64,000 nt of DNA from Jackrogersella multiformis. Its lineage: Eukaryota; Ascomycota; Sordariomycetes; Xylariales; Hypoxylaceae. Location of the stretch: positions 124,001-188,000 of the forward strand of contig CADCXD010000003.1 in NCBI GenBank assembly GCA_902806575.1, in the 5' to 3' direction. This document shows positions 33,599 through 44,063 of the stretch, piece by piece (positions within the stretch are counted from its first letter, which is position 1; every line of letters begins with the position of its first letter). The position numbers and the translations under genes are program-made. Below the pieces are notes generated by a model. It saw nothing but the letters and a program-made list of their open reading frames with translations. It ran no database searches and had not been told where the DNA came from.

Positions 33599-34325
33599 TC
33601 TTTTTTTTTTTACTTAAACTATCAGCAGGTATTTATCTATGAAATATGGTAAAGATCTTCTTATACGGGTATGATTGGGTTGCAATTGTATGTGATCTTA
33701 GTCTAGATGAAGTAGTGAATGTCTGTTAAATGAATAAACAATTGATTTTCTAACCAGCGAATTTCGCCATCGAGATGCCTTAGGAGGTAAGTAGATAATT
33801 ATCCCCTACCTGGTAAGTATCGCATACGATTGCGAAATATTTCATAAGAATTCTGCCGGACCCCTCTGCGGAATTAATACAGACACAGCAGGGGTGGTGA
33901 TTGAGGTTTGTCCACAGCCAATTGTTGAGCAGCGTGGTCTTCACCGCTTTCGGGTGGCTCTGCACTAGGTACCTAGGTACCTAGGTAGGTAGTAGTGTAT
34001 ACTACGCCTAAAACCTTGTTCTGCTTTAGTGTGTGATACCTAGCTCTTTGCCGGCCGCACACAGCTGCTACTACTGCCTACGTACTTGATAATTGATAAC
34101 TGATAACTGATAACTGATAACCGATAACCGATAATCTTAAAATTGATAACCTTGGAACTTTCAAGCTCGTTAACGATCAAGTTACAACTTCAAACCTCCA
34201 AAGCACCTTTAGTAACACTTCGAACAAATACCGTAACCGTACCCTTATAACGACTCGCGGATGTTATCGGTATGCAATTGGCACTTTAGCCATGAAGTAA
34301 AGGGCGTCTCTTAAAGCTGTTCGCC
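33599..34325. promoter_or_regulatory. divergent promoter, MRI1 and TRS130
   Basis: Shared upstream region of two divergent genes. It holds a T-tract just before the MRI1 start (33601-33610), a TAGGTACCTAGGTACCTAGGTAGGTAG run (about 33967-33990), and a 7-base GATA-containing tandem repeat (entered separately). No gene is seen. Confidence 0.5.
34087..34150. repeat. GATAACT/GATAACC 7-bp tandem repeat
   Basis: About seven near-perfect units of TGATAAC(T/C), from 34087 to about 34133, with a further copy after a short gap (about 34143-34150). Each unit contains GATA, giving a regular 7-base array of GATA-factor core sites about 180-240 bases before the TRS130 start. Confidence 0.7.
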
Positions 34326-37300
34326 ATGGAACAGCCATTTTCTACATCCAAAGTCACAGGTACCTTTACAAAATGCCCCTTTAAGTCAAGTTAGGCACTG
34401 AGCTTGAGCTTTCTGACATCCTTATAGTTGAGTATTTCGACCCTCATGATGTCTTCAAGCTCCTCGCCCCGGGATTGGTGCCCCGGCTCCCTTTGCGCAA
34501 CCTCCATTGGCAGTCGCATGCCGGACCCCTTCGTTCCATCGATACCCTCCATATTGAACTTCTCTCGACTGTCGACAAAACCTCCATTACCTCTGTGCTT
34601 TCCCCCCCTCCTTCTTCTGGGAATATAGACGGTGCTGGCACTCGCGACGATGGCTTCCAGACTCAGATCGGAGCGCCCCCTTCCTTCGACGCCATCGACC
34701 AGCTTTCGAGCCGAAATAGCACGCCTGTGCGGCGCCACCAGATTCCTGGGCTGAGAAGAACTCCCTATCTCAAGGTGTTGCTAGTCCGATGTGATGATAA
34801 TGACTCTTACAAAGGCCACGTGAGGCAGGAGATACGCGACTGGGTCAAAACCAACACGCCGCCATCCGGCTCTAAAAGGAACACGGCCGAGAACCACGAT
34901 GCCTTCGAGTGGCTTATTATCCATGTTATCATACCAAATACAGTTGCCGCAACACAGCCTCGGGACTCGGGTTCCGTAACGGAGAAGAGCTCGGCCGCGT
35001 CTAGATGGAGACCCGGTTCGAGCACGCTGTTCGAAAAGATGAGGTCTGATTTTAATACCTCTAGCAAAGGAGCGGTGGATCGAATCGCCCAGATTCGTAT
35101 CGGCGTTAACGATGTCCCGTACGATATTTTGCCTCGTGTAGTGCCGGCTGTACCTAGTGGCTATACCGAGACGGAACAGGAGACGGATAATTCCTGGACG
35201 GATCTTGTGTCCAAATTTCGTAGCCTCATCCTGTCTAGTTTTGACCTACGCGTCAGCCAGTACGAGGAAGATATCAGGGAAAAGGATGGGCAGAAAACCT
35301 TGCCGGGATGGAACTTCTGTACCTTCTTTATTCTCAAGGAGGGGCTTGCTCGGGGCTTCGAGAGTGTGGGCCTGGTAGAGGATGCATTGGTCGGGTACGA
35401 TGAGCTTAGCGTAGGGCTGGATATGATCGTCAAGGATCAAACTTCGACCGGATCGAGATCTGCTACGAATGCGCTGTTGAGCTATACCGAGGAGCTGAAG
35501 CAGATCGCCTTTAAGGCCAGGGCTGCTGCTACATGTTCTGAGTACGACGGCGAAGATGAAATGGTCGATCTGCAATCTTCCCAAGCTGATGGTGCCCACC
35601 CCAAGGATGCGTACGATGACATTCCAATCAGCTCTACTAAGAAATCCTACCGCGATCTGATTGTCGCGAATAACGTATCCGTTTTCGATTTTAGGTGTTA
35701 TATCTTTGCTAGGCAGATATCCCTTCTGCTTCGGCTCGGGAACGCGTGGTCGACGAGAGAAGAACTGTTGGCCAAGGTTAAAGAGCAGCAAGAGTCGGTC
35801 TTGCATGGCGTCGCACCCAGGGCGCCACCCCCAAAACAAAAAGAAAACGAACACGAAGATTTGACTATGCTTGCTGAAATCTGTCGCCGGACGCTGGAGT
35901 TCATCCCTGCGGTTTCGCAGGTCATGCGAAACGACGTTTTCACCGCGCTTTCGGAAATGGCGAAGGCGGACGGGGACGACACCGTAGCAGCGGCTCGACC
36001 GGATCATATGGCATCGGAAGTAGTTGAGAACCTGGTAGCCTCGTTTGCCTTCTCTGTCGCGCAGCAGATCCTAGCGCAGACGTCGACTAAAGCTTTGCCA
36101 ATACCGCCGTCTACCCTGGCTCCACAGGATACTCACGAACCGAAATCTGCGATACCTGAGCCTAAGACGATGATGCATCCAGCTAGGAGCTCGTCTTTGG
36201 CTATACGTACCGGAGGGCTCGCCGGCGTCAGCCGACCGCCTCCTAGCCCCAACATATTCCCTGGACGCCAACCTAGTGTGACGGACGACCAAGGGCAATC
36301 TACGTTTCTAAAAGCTGGACTAGAAGAGCTCGCCGCTAGGAGAGCAGAGCTCTACATAGTATCGAGGAATATCCTCGCGGAATGCGGGAAGAAACGTGGC
36401 TGGACTGATGGCTGGGCTAGTGTTCCAGTTATAGGGGAGTCAACTATGGTTGAAATGGTTGATGTCGACCTTGATGATGATGACGACGACGACGACAACG
36501 ACGACGAGAAGCCAGCGGCGGAAGGTGAAAAAGCCCTCACCGGTCATGAAGCTGTGGTCTCTATCTCTGGTGTTGATAGCAAACTGCTCAGAACAGCCCT
36601 TGATAACAGCGAAGACTTCTATCGTCTTTATGAGACACTCACCGATAAAGCTCTGCGGCATTACACTGTCGCGGATCATACCCACTCTGTGAAGACCAGC
36701 ATGGCAGATATCGCTGTGTTGAAATACCACCTTGGTGACTACGGCTCAGCCTCTTCCTACTTTTGGGAGACTATCCCATTCTTTGGGGAGAGTGGTTGGA
36801 GCCTCCTGGAGCTTTCCATGTTAGTCATGTGTTCGAGATGTCTCAAACAACTTCAACGAAAGGATGAGTACGTCAAAGTTATGTTGAAGCTCCTAACAAA
36901 AGCTGCCGCGGCCGAGAGAGAGCGTCAGGAGCAGAAGTCGGGATTTCGACTAGGAATGATGGATGATGTCAATTATCCAGACAGCGAAGCTATCAAGGGG
37001 TTCTTAGATGACCTGCTTGCAGCGACTAAGGCACTGCCGAATGAACTACGGATACCCCTTTCCAGTTTCTTTTCTGTTATAGAAGTCGACGGTCCTCCCG
37101 AGTACCGCCAAGGTCGAGATGGAATTTCACTCAAGTTAAAGATGAATAGCTTGCTGGTGGATGACCTCAAAATCGACACGGTCAGAGTGCGGATTATCAG
37201 TGCAGTTGTCAAATCGTCGAAAGAGATATGGTTTGAGCTTGCGGAACCGATAACTATCAAACCGGGGAAGAACAAGCTGAAGCTGAATAGTAACGTAAGT

Positions 37301-39191
37301 CTCAAGTTCACTTAGCTATGCCTTCGAATAAAGCCATACTAATTTAAAGAAGTCGGCGATTCCGGGCTCTTATGAGATCGATAAGGTAGATCTCAAGGCC
37401 GGCAATTTGCATCTACATCATGAGCGCGAGACCGGTCAACCTGTGAACAGGGCCAGCGATACACTTCAATCTCCCTATGTTGTCATTTATCACCGAGCCG
37501 ACACGCTAGATGTGAGGCTCCATGCGTCCAAACACATTCAGTTGGATCGAAACAGTTCAGTGGACATCGAGTTAGATTCGGGCTGGAATGACTTAACCAG
37601 CGCCGAAGTTCGAGTCAAAGCAGCTACAGGAGGGCTAAGGCTCCTCACTAACGAAGCGAAATGTGTTAACTCCCCCGTAGATTTCTCCAAGTCGCCTGGG
37701 GGCGGCTTATTCCATTTCGAAGTCATACCACAAAATAACATCGCCCGAATCCGATTTCCATATACCGTGGAGCAAGATACTCTTAGCATATCAATACGTA
37801 TCGAAGTGTCTTACACGACTGAACATGGCACGTTTTTCTTCTCGAAGACACCCGTCGTCGAAACCGCTCTGGCCCTCGGGGTTAACGTTCAAGATGTCTT
37901 CAAACACAAAGCTCTCTTCTCTCGTTTTACCGTGTCTACGGCGAGTCACAGCCCGCTGCGTTTATTTAAGAGCGAACTCGTTAGCTCGGACGCCTTCGAA
38001 TCGGATTTTGGTGTGCCACCCAGCGCTCCTGTCGTCATCTTCCCGAGGCAGCCGGCCAGTCTCTCATACAAGATTACGCGCAAAATAGGCGTCAACATTA
38101 AACCGAAAACGAAGAAGACAATGTACCTTAGATTATATTACAGCGTCTTGCAAGAAGAGATTGAGTCTCTTGTCGAAGATTCAATAGTCGAAGCCCTACA
38201 AGACAACCCGCTTCGTCCATTCTCACGACTTCTCTGTTCGGCCGTTATTCCGCACGTCCGACATGGCCTTACGGGACATGAACTGGAGCGCGCGGTTCTC
38301 CTCAAATTGGTACCCACAGCGGTCTTGTCCTCGGTTAACTGGGCTAGGTACTTCACCGGTCTGGGCAAGGCGCCGGACGGCACAGACTACTCGCAAGCTC
38401 TGGCATCGTTTCTACGAACCTGGCATGTCGAGCACCCTAGACTAGCTCTTGAAACGGCATCAATACCCGCCGAATCGAGATCGATACTGATTCCCGTAGA
38501 CATACCCTCTCTGACCATCGTCCACACGGCCGATATCCGGCTCCAGCAACCCACACAGCCCTCGTCATTAGCACTCTACACCCTCCCCGACTCGCCAACC
38601 CCAACCGTCTGCACCAACCAGCTCCTCCCTGCGGCCCTGCACCTGAAATGGACGCGCGTGTGGGACACCACCGTACCGCCCTCCGAGCAGACCGACCTCG
38701 AGTTCAGCTACGAGATCGCCGCGCCCCAGGACACGTGGCTCGTGGGCGGGCGACGGAAGGGCCATTTCGTCATCCCGGCCCCTTCTTCCGCGTCGCCGTC
38801 CAGCGGCGGTGACGGCAGCGACAACGCAGAATCAGGTGACTACGAAAGCACGCCCGACACCGAGGCCGAGATCCCCATCCTCCTCGTCCCGCTCCGCGAG
38901 GGCTGGCTGCCGTACCCCACCGTGGACATCCGCGAGGTCAGGTCGTACGACGACGCCGCGCCGCCGGCCGACGGCGCGGCAGGCGGCGCGGTGCACTTCG
39001 AGACGGACGTGCGCAACCTGGGCGAGACGGTCCGGGTCATCGCCGACAGGGCCCGCGTCACCCTGAGTCTGGACGCGAGCGGCCCCGGCGGCGGGCCGCT
39101 GGTGCTGGATGTAGAGCGCTTGAGGGGCGTCGGTGTTGGCGATAGGGACGGCGGCGGGTATGGCACCGGAGACGGGAGGGCTGTTGCGTGA
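34326..39191 (+). CDS. TRS130: TRAPP II subunit Trs130/TRAPPC10
   Basis: Large subunit of the TRAPP II tethering/GEF complex that activates Rab GTPases (Ypt31/Rab11 group) at the late Golgi. Exons 34326-34359, 34428-37294, 37350-39191 (1580 residues). The tiny first exon (MEQPFSTSKVT) joins in phase to VEYFDPHDVFKLLAPGLVPR and the conserved LPLRNLHWQSHAGPLRSIDT, the N-terminal signature of the TRAPPC10 family. The C-terminal half is beta-rich, as expected. Near residue 710 an almost uninterrupted run of Asp (about nine of eleven) forms an acidic insert. The extreme C-terminus after about 39,000 is Gly/Asp-rich and GC-rich compared with the rest. Orthologues are essential or needed for hyphal polarity in fungi. 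Confidence 0.88.
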
Positions 39192-39950
39192 GCTAGGGGT
39201 TTGGCTTGAGGGGCTTGAGGGGCTTGGGATCGGGTGGTTGATACGGGGTAGGGCTTGAGATAGTATGTGCCTATCTACCTAGGAGGTAGGTATTAGTATC
39301 TACTTAGGTAGGTGTGTATTGTGAGATGTATGGATTGTGAGGTTAACTTCCTACACATGTGTATACTTGGTTGGCTTAACCTAAGAGGTTAGTACTTTAG
39401 CGCCTTAGGTAGCTACATACTATACCTATTATTTACGGGGATACAATTCGATTTAACTATTAATTACACCGTGTGTATGAGGTACCTAGGTATGAACTGG
39501 TTACCTAAGTCAATAAATAGATAAGATCAGTTATTGCTGGACTTATGAATATGTTTCCTCGATTTTACTTAGATGTCTAGATCTTACTGTCAATTACGTA
39601 GATCTGGCCGTAGCGTTATTAATGTTCTCGTAGGTAGGCAGGCACCGAACGTAGATAGGAGGCACAATGGTTGTCCGAAAATTGGAATAGGGGTATCACA
39701 TTTTATTGACGCCGCAATGGCTAGGTAACCTAGATAGATATTTTCCACCTGGCCTTCTCGAGTGCGTTTGCATTTGGTATAAACCAACGCTTCTGGATTC
39801 ACTGATCGATCCGATATGCGTCCCGGGAGTTTTTCTCTCAATTTTTCATATTTTCTCTCCGTGTCTTCATCATCCCCCGTCTCTCTTCCTTAAACGAGGC
39901 ATAGCAGGTCGAAAATAGCTAGCCATCATAACAGCCACACCAACGACGCA
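39192..39950. other. intergenic between convergent genes
   Basis: Spacer between TRS130 and the convergent geranylgeranyltransferase gene. Several TACCTAGGTA/TAGGTAGGT motifs (39275-39312, 39481-39490) and AT-rich DNA; no gene is seen. Confidence 0.5.
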
Positions 39951-41438
39951 TCACGCGCTTTCGTTGATCAAGTCTTCCAAGTTCGGCGGATGGCAAGGAT
40001 TCCACCTATTCATCTCGACCAAGGGAACCTTGCCCTCGGCCCTCCACTTGGCCTCCAGCCGCGCGATCTGGTCCTGCATATTGTCCCAGCCGAGGTTCTC
40101 CTTTATCCTCTCCGTCTCCAGAATCCCTTCGTCGTCGCTGTCGTCGTCCTCGGGAGGAGCCAGCAACGCCTCCCGCGCCTTGGCGACCCGCTCGGAAGCT
40201 TCGACGCCTATGCAGAGGCGCGGGTCAAACCGGCCTAATCCTTCTTCCTTCTTCTTGTCTGTCTGAGCCCCTAGCGTCGCGAGAGCCGCGAGTCCTAGGT
40301 ACGCATGATACACGTCGGGGGGTCCGCCGGGGTGCTTGGCGAAGCCGCCGATCATGTGCTGCGTCTTCGCTAGTATAAAGTTCCTAGCAGGATCGCGCTC
40401 GACAACTCCGCCCTGGCCAAGCATCGACAATGTGCCGCTGACCCACCACGTGTAGCATGTGTCGGCGACCTTGTTCAACCGGCCGTTAAAGCCAGCTAAT
40501 TGAGGTCTGTCTGAGAGTGCTAAAGTAGATAGATCTGGCAGCGGATGGTTATCAGATTCTTCATTTTCGTTGTCTGATTCGGGTTCAAGGTAGTTAAATT
40601 GGCGGCACGCAAGGAAGTGTACCAGGGAGGGTATTGAAGGAATACCGGCTTGGAGATATCGGTTTGGTTCTGTGGCTGCGTTGGGATTTGCGAGATCAAG
40701 AAGGGATAACGCAGCTACCGCGCAGTATACGTATCCGGCATGACTCTCATGTGTGGAACTCTCGCCAAGGCCACCGTCGAACGTCTGTCCTCGTCGTATA
40801 TGTGTCACGAGCGCATCGACATTAAAATCTTCGCCCGCCTCGGCTGCTCCAAGAGCCCACCTAATAGTCGCGGCTAGGTAGCAATACCGCATGTCCCTCC
40901 CACCCCCTACGTAACCATCCTCGTCGATTATCTCCCCAAAGCTTCCATCGTCTCTTTGCAACCTCTTGAGCCAGCGGAGTGTCTTTATCCGGTGGACACC
41001 TTCGAACGCCTTAGAGCCGTCATCCTCAGCGACTATTCCAAGGAGGAGTAGCGCAAAGTAGGTAGCGGCTATGTTAGCATTGGCCGGATCGCGAGCGGAT
41101 TCAATTTTGTTTATGGGATCCCATTTGGTGGTATATTTTTCTGGTAAGACATGGTGAGGCGAGCCACAGAATCCTCCTTGGGGGTGTTGTAGCGATAAGA
41201 TCCAAGCTCGCAGGCGTTTGCGATCGTCTAGGGTTATGAGAGAGGCTTTGAGAGGGTCACTCGGGGGTTCGGAGTAGGATGAGGATGAAGATAGGAGATC
41301 GAGGGCGGCAACGATGAAGAACCCAAGAGTGAGGCGAATGCTATCGTTGCTCACGTAGTGGTGAGGGAGAACAGATCGAAAACATCGTTGCCAATATCGG
41401 ATATGTCGAGCGGTGTCAAGAGGTTTCTGTTCCGACAT
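39951..41438 (-). CDS. CDC43: geranylgeranyltransferase I beta subunit
   Basis: Catalytic subunit that attaches geranylgeranyl to CaaL-type cysteines of Rho/Cdc42 GTPases; it works with the shared alpha subunit Ram2. Single exon, 495 residues. It shows the alpha-alpha barrel repeats of protein prenyltransferase beta subunits: LQHPQGGFCGSP, LQRDDGSFGE, GQTFDGGLGESSTHESHAGY and HMIGGFAKHPGGPPDVYHAY. Zinc ligands are probably the Asp and Cys of DTCYTWWVSG and the His of DVYHAYLG. The N-terminus (CFRSVLPHHYVSNDSIRLTL) is typical of the GGTase-I rather than the farnesyl or Rab class. It carries insertions, one acidic near residue 290 and one near residue 440, so it is longer than the yeast protein. 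Confidence 0.9.
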   Translation of the reverse strand: MSEQKPLDTARHIRYWQRCFRSVLPHHYVSNDSIRLTLGFFIVAALDLLSSSSSYSEPPSDPLKASLITLDDRKRLRAWILSLQHPQGGFCGSPHHVLPEKYTTKWDPINKIESARDPANANIAATYFALLLLGIVAEDDGSKAFEGVHRIKTLRWLKRLQRDDGSFGEIIDEDGYVGGGRDMRYCYLAATIRWALGAAEAGEDFNVDALVTHIRRGQTFDGGLGESSTHESHAGYVYCAVAALSLLDLANPNAATEPNRYLQAGIPSIPSLVHFLACRQFNYLEPESDNENEESDNHPLPDLSTLALSDRPQLAGFNGRLNKVADTCYTWWVSGTLSMLGQGGVVERDPARNFILAKTQHMIGGFAKHPGGPPDVYHAYLGLAALATLGAQTDKKKEEGLGRFDPRLCIGVEASERVAKAREALLAPPEDDDSDDEGILETERIKENLGWDNMQDQIARLEAKWRAEGKVPLVEMNRWNPCHPPNLEDLINESA

Positions 41439-42398
41439 CGCGAATATTTTTAGAAGGATACCTTGGGTATAGGTAGGTAGGTAGGTAGGTGGGTGGGTGG
41501 ATGAGAAGAGTATAAATATAAAGTAGGACTACCTCTAAATAAATACCTACCTAGGTACCTAGGCTGCTAGGGTAATAATGGGTTAGTCGAGTGCTTTAAG
41601 TTCAGCGTTGATTCCATGTTATTATACCGGCCTAACAATTAGTGGAAGGTTATTCCAATTCGAACTTGCACCTGCCCCTCCTCTATGTACAGGCTACATC
41701 AGCCCTATGGATGGTCCCACTTCCAGAATCCATGATCTCCTGCCCCTCCATGTGGCTTCTCCAAGCCACGTCTATACTAGTGCTCACCAGCCTCAACATT
41801 ACGTAGTATTGATATTGCCTGCTTGCCTAAGACCTGAGTCACCCGTTTAAGTTTCAAAACTAGTGCACCTAAGAGGTAGCTACCCACTTACGCGATAGGC
41901 GATAAAGAACAATCCCGGTCCCTGAGATGAATTGGCACTGCAAGTATTACGGAATACGTCCGGAAGAGAAAGAGACAACGAGGCATTGGTCACACGACGA
42001 CCATCCTATCAAAGTTATCGCCTACGTATATGGGGAGAAGATCCATCCATCTTTCCTTTCCAATCCCTCCTTCCTAAGGTACCTTTTTCAAGATCTTCCA
42101 AGGTTTTCAACGAAATATCCACCTAGTACCTAGGTACATAACCTATGCATCTTTCATCTTTCATCTTTCACCTTTCCCACCGACGGAGAGAAACAACATC
42201 TACCTACCTTAGGTATCAAGATAACGATATATCCATCGCCGACGCTCGTTTCGAATAAGAACATCATCTCCAAAGCAAATAGGTACCGGTACCTACCGAA
42301 CAAATATAACGAACGGACATCCGTCGAAAGAAAGCAACGACAGAGACGACAGAGACGATAGAAACCACGGAAACCACGGAATCAAACGAACCAACACC
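41439..42398. other. divergent intergenic region
   Basis: Shared upstream region of CDC43 and the ILM1-like gene. It holds an inverted array (TAGGTAGGTAGGTAGGTGGGTGGGTGG at about 41472-41500; TACCTAGGTACCTAGG at about 41548-41563), a short ATCTTTC tandem repeat at about 42148-42173, and near-repeats of ACGACAGAGACGA and AAACCACGGA just before the ILM1-like start. No gene is seen. Confidence 0.5.
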
Positions 42399-43102
42399 AT
42401 GGCGCTCATATCAGTCAAGACGATCCTCACCTCCCTCTCCCTCTTCCACATCACCCTAGCCTACTTCTTCTACACGAACCCCAACGCCATCGCCGACCAA
42501 GCAATAGTCTACGTCCTAGGTGAAGCCATGGGCATGGTAAGTTTCCTCTTTTCCTCCCCCATCACGATCTTATACCCTACCTCACTTGCCATATTGCTAT
42601 ATTGCTATATTCCTATACTATCCATCCAGCTAACCTTCTCCCCCCTCCCCCCAACCCGCAGCCCCAAACATCCTCCTTTGCCGCCCCGAGCGGCGCGTCC
42701 TCCTTCCTGGCCGTCTGCCTCCTCGTGTTCGGGCTGTCGGACCTGCTCACGCTGTCGATGCCGGAAGAGATCTGGCTGCTGCACTACTGGGGGTCGCAGG
42801 CGCCGCTGCGCATCACCCTGTTCCTCGGGAGCTTGCTGTTCTCCTACTTCACCACGCCCTCGTACGGCCGCGCCGGCCCCAGCCGCATGTCCCACCCGCT
42901 CGCCCCGCCGAGCGCCTTCCTGGCCGGCGCCACCGCCGGGGGCGGCGATGGCCTGCGCAACCGCGTCTTCTTCACCTTCGCCTTCGTCGAGTTCCTCAGC
43001 TGGTTCTGGGTCTGGGTCACCCTGAAGGAGGAGGCCGGCCGCGTCGTCGCCCGCATGAGGAGGAGGGGCAGCGGTAGCAACGGCGCCTCCGGGAGGTTCT
43101 GA
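42399..43102 (+). CDS. ILM1: Ilm1-family membrane protein
   Basis: Member of the 'increased loss of mitochondrial DNA' family (PF10311), small ER/mitochondria-associated membrane proteins of unclear mechanism. Exons 42399-42536 and 42662-43102 around a 125-base C-rich intron, 192 residues. TM1 lies at about residues 8-25 (TILTSLSLFHITLAYFF), followed by NPNAIADQAIVYVLGEAMGM. After the intron come PQTSSF and a second hydrophobic segment with SGASSFLAVCLLVFGLSDLL, then ITLFLGSLLFSYF and VFFTFAFVEFLSWFWVWVTL, so about four membrane segments, and a basic tail. Intron removal is required: reading through shifts frame into a Pro/Ser-rich nonsense peptide. Confidence 0.85.
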
Positions 43103-44063
43103 GATAGACGCGCGGGCTGATGATCAGTTGACTACCAAGATAGTTGAGGCTGGCTGGTACGGAAGACAGGTCGGGTAGCTAGGGTAGGCTAGGTTTGGCG
43201 GCGGGGGGGAAGAGAAAGAATAACGTTGTTTAAGATCGATATACCCCGATAAAGCTGGGAGGTCTACAGGGCGAACATACCGGTTACCATCCAACAAACA
43301 CGCACAGCCTCCGGAGCCAAAGACCTTATCCCTTGACCAGTGAAAGGGGCCGGCACTTCTTTACTTTACCCCCTTTTTATCCCAAAACTTCGATACGTCT
43401 TTCAGCGGAGTTGTTTTTTTCAGAAGCATATATTGGCGCGGGTCGTTACCGGTATGGATGTTGCCATTTCTTTCTGCAGCATTGTTGGGGCTTGGGTTTT
43501 TTTTTTTTTTTTTTTGTAAATCGGCACGAGAGACCGACTGTTAGGCTACTACGTGAGAGACACGATACGAGGACATGGAAGATACCCTTTCCTTCTCTTA
43601 GAGAATATCTATGTCACGAATTACCTCCCTGGATTAACGACGGTCTCTTTTCAATAGTGTTCATGGATGTGTCATTTGATCAATTCAGTGCCTATGTACA
43701 GCAATAGTAGCTTCAATACCTACCTAGGTAGGCACCTGGGTAGGTATGAAAAAAGAGAAAAGGCAAATCATGCCCGCCCAATTCTCGCGATGGTAGGTAT
43801 CACAATACCTGGTCCTAGTTGTACACAATGTTCGACTAAGAATTTGTCTCCTTTTGTACTCCCATTTTTCAGCTGGCCTCCATTTCAATATCCTTCGAGC
43901 CGGAGATTCCTGTGGGATCAAAACACCAAGATTCCGCAAGATCCATACAATCCCTATCAAACTTATACCTGATGTTGGTATCTGCTGTTGGTATTATTGA
44001 AAAGGAAAGAAAAATCCCCGGCTCGGGTACCAAGCTCCTGAAGTGGGACAGTTGAGAAATATC
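43103..44063. other. intergenic between convergent genes
   Basis: About 1 kb between ILM1 and NAA25, both transcribed towards it. It contains an approximately 19-base T-tract at 43497-43516 and a TACCTACCTAGGTAGG motif at about 43719-43734. A 124-codon frame across the T-tract is low-complexity and not convincing. Confidence 0.5.

Noticed and set aside
35246..36007. 253-codon minus-strand frame inside TRS130
   Set aside because: Antisense of a strongly conserved coding exon; no domain, no splice context.
43333..43707. 124-codon frame across a T-tract downstream of ILM1
   Set aside because: Contains a poly-Phe run encoded by the T-tract and lies in a convergent 3' spacer.
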